Source: Chryseobacterium gleum (GTDB taxonomy: Bacteria; Bacteroidota; Bacteroidia; Flavobacteriales_D; Sanyastnellaceae). Taken from it: 6,791 nt of DNA. A model generated the notes under the pieces. The model was not told the DNA's origin. It saw nothing but the letters and a program-made list of their open reading frames with translations, and did not search any database. Numbering within the stretch: position 1 is the first letter of the stretch; the number at the start of each line of letters is the position of its first letter. The position numbers were made by a program, and so were the translations under genes. The stretch covers positions 1 through 6,791 of the forward strand of contig CALQJP020000136.1 of the NCBI GenBank assembly GCA_943330925.2, given 5' to 3'. Positions 6,275 through 6,791 of this stretch are shown here, piece after piece.

Positions 6275-6791
6275 ACAAGCTTCTTATACTTCAACCTATG
6301 CGGCGTAGTATCACCCAGTCGCTTCTTCTTATTCTCTTCATACTCGCTGAAGTCGCCTTCGAAGTAAACAACCTGTGAGTCGCCTTCAAATGCCAGTATG
6401 TGCGTGCAAATACGGTCGAGGAACCAACGGTCGTGGCTGATTACAACAGCACAGCCCGCGAAGTTCTGTATACCTTCTTCCAAGGCACGGAGGGTGTTCA
6501 CGTCGATATCGTTCGTAGGCTCATCGAGCAAGAGCACGTTGGCTTCTGTCTTCAACGTCATGGCCAAGTGCAAACGGTTGCGTTCACCACCGGAAAGCAC
6601 ACCGCACTTCTTCTGCTGGTCGGCTCCCTGGAAGTTGAACTTGCTGCAATAGGCGCGCGAGTTAATGGTCTGCCCACCCACTTCAATCACCTCGTTGCCT
6701 CCGCTGATCACTTCGTACACGCTCTTGTCCTGGTCTATCTCTTTGTGACGCTGGTCAACGTATCCGATCTTAACGGTTTCGCCAATGGCAA
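6268..6791 (-). CDS. ettA: ABC-F ATPase EttA, C-terminal third (runs off the window)
   Basis: This is the 3' end of an ABC-F gene: 173 complete residues to a TAG at 6268-6270, against about 555 for full-length EttA, so roughly the last third. The frame continues past the window edge; the GTG at 6718-6720 is an internal Val codon. The fragment is the second nucleotide-binding domain from just after its Walker A. It shows IGETVKIGYVDQ (2-13), the signature LSGGERNRLHLA (65-76), Walker B LLLDEPTND (86-94), the D-loop and the switch histidine in ISHDRWFLDRI (117-127). Next come FEGDFSEYEENKK and a basic tail. VISGG...INSRAYCSKFNF and the PTND-D pattern match EttA rather than other ABC-F subfamilies. 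EttA binds the ribosomal E site and gates the first elongation steps according to ATP/ADP ratio. No hairpin terminator follows; the stop lies inside heptamer repeats. Confidence 0.93.
   Translation of the reverse strand, partial: AIGETVKIGYVDQRHKEIDQDKSVYEVISGGNEVIEVGGQTINSRAYCSKFNFQGADQQKKCGVLSGGERNRLHLAMTLKTEANVLLLDEPTNDIDVNTLRALEEGIQNFAGCAVVISHDRWFLDRICTHILAFEGDSQVVYFEGDFSEYEENKKKRLGDTTPHRLKYKKLVR

Noticed and set aside
6268..6720. The ettA fragment read as a complete 150-residue protein starting at GTG 6718-6720.
   Set aside because: The frame stays open to the window edge with EttA-like sequence (IGETVKIGYVDQ) before the GTG, so this codon is an internal Val and the gene is cut by the window.

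Overview
The window looks like chromosomal DNA of a Bacteroidota bacterium, most likely a Flavobacteriales relative. Three things point there: a C-terminal type IX secretion (T9SS) sorting domain, the GCT..ACNYN..A..DDGSC cysteine repeats that are common in secreted Flavobacteriia proteins, and start codons without Shine-Dalgarno sequences. Species cannot be named from this window.

All five genes are on the minus strand, so transcription runs from high to low coordinates. From upstream to downstream they are: the 3' third of ettA, an ABC-F translation factor (6268-6791, cut by the window edge); a spacer built almost wholly of 7-bp repeats (5983-6274); a NupG-type nucleoside:H+ symporter (4735-5979); a small membrane-anchored muramidase/lytic-transglycosylase-like protein (3996-4691), 43 bp after nupG and probably co-transcribed with it; a giant cysteine-rich repeat protein exported by the T9SS (605-3919), closed by a clear intrinsic terminator (546-578); and the 5' part of a secreted FG-GAP/VCBS-repeat protein (1-464, cut by the window edge).

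The genes do not form one obvious pathway. ettA and nupG are housekeeping genes of translation and nucleoside uptake. The muramidase-like protein probably acts on peptidoglycan. The two downstream genes encode surface or secreted proteins. The unusual content is in two places. The ettA-nupG spacer contains 41 heptamers in two phase-coherent runs, starting inside the ettA stop region and ending 3 bp from the nupG start codon. The repeat protein has 25 Cys-rich units in three module types with an ordered layout, including a recent-looking 441-bp tandem duplication. I found no RNA genes, CRISPR array, insertion sequence or defence system.
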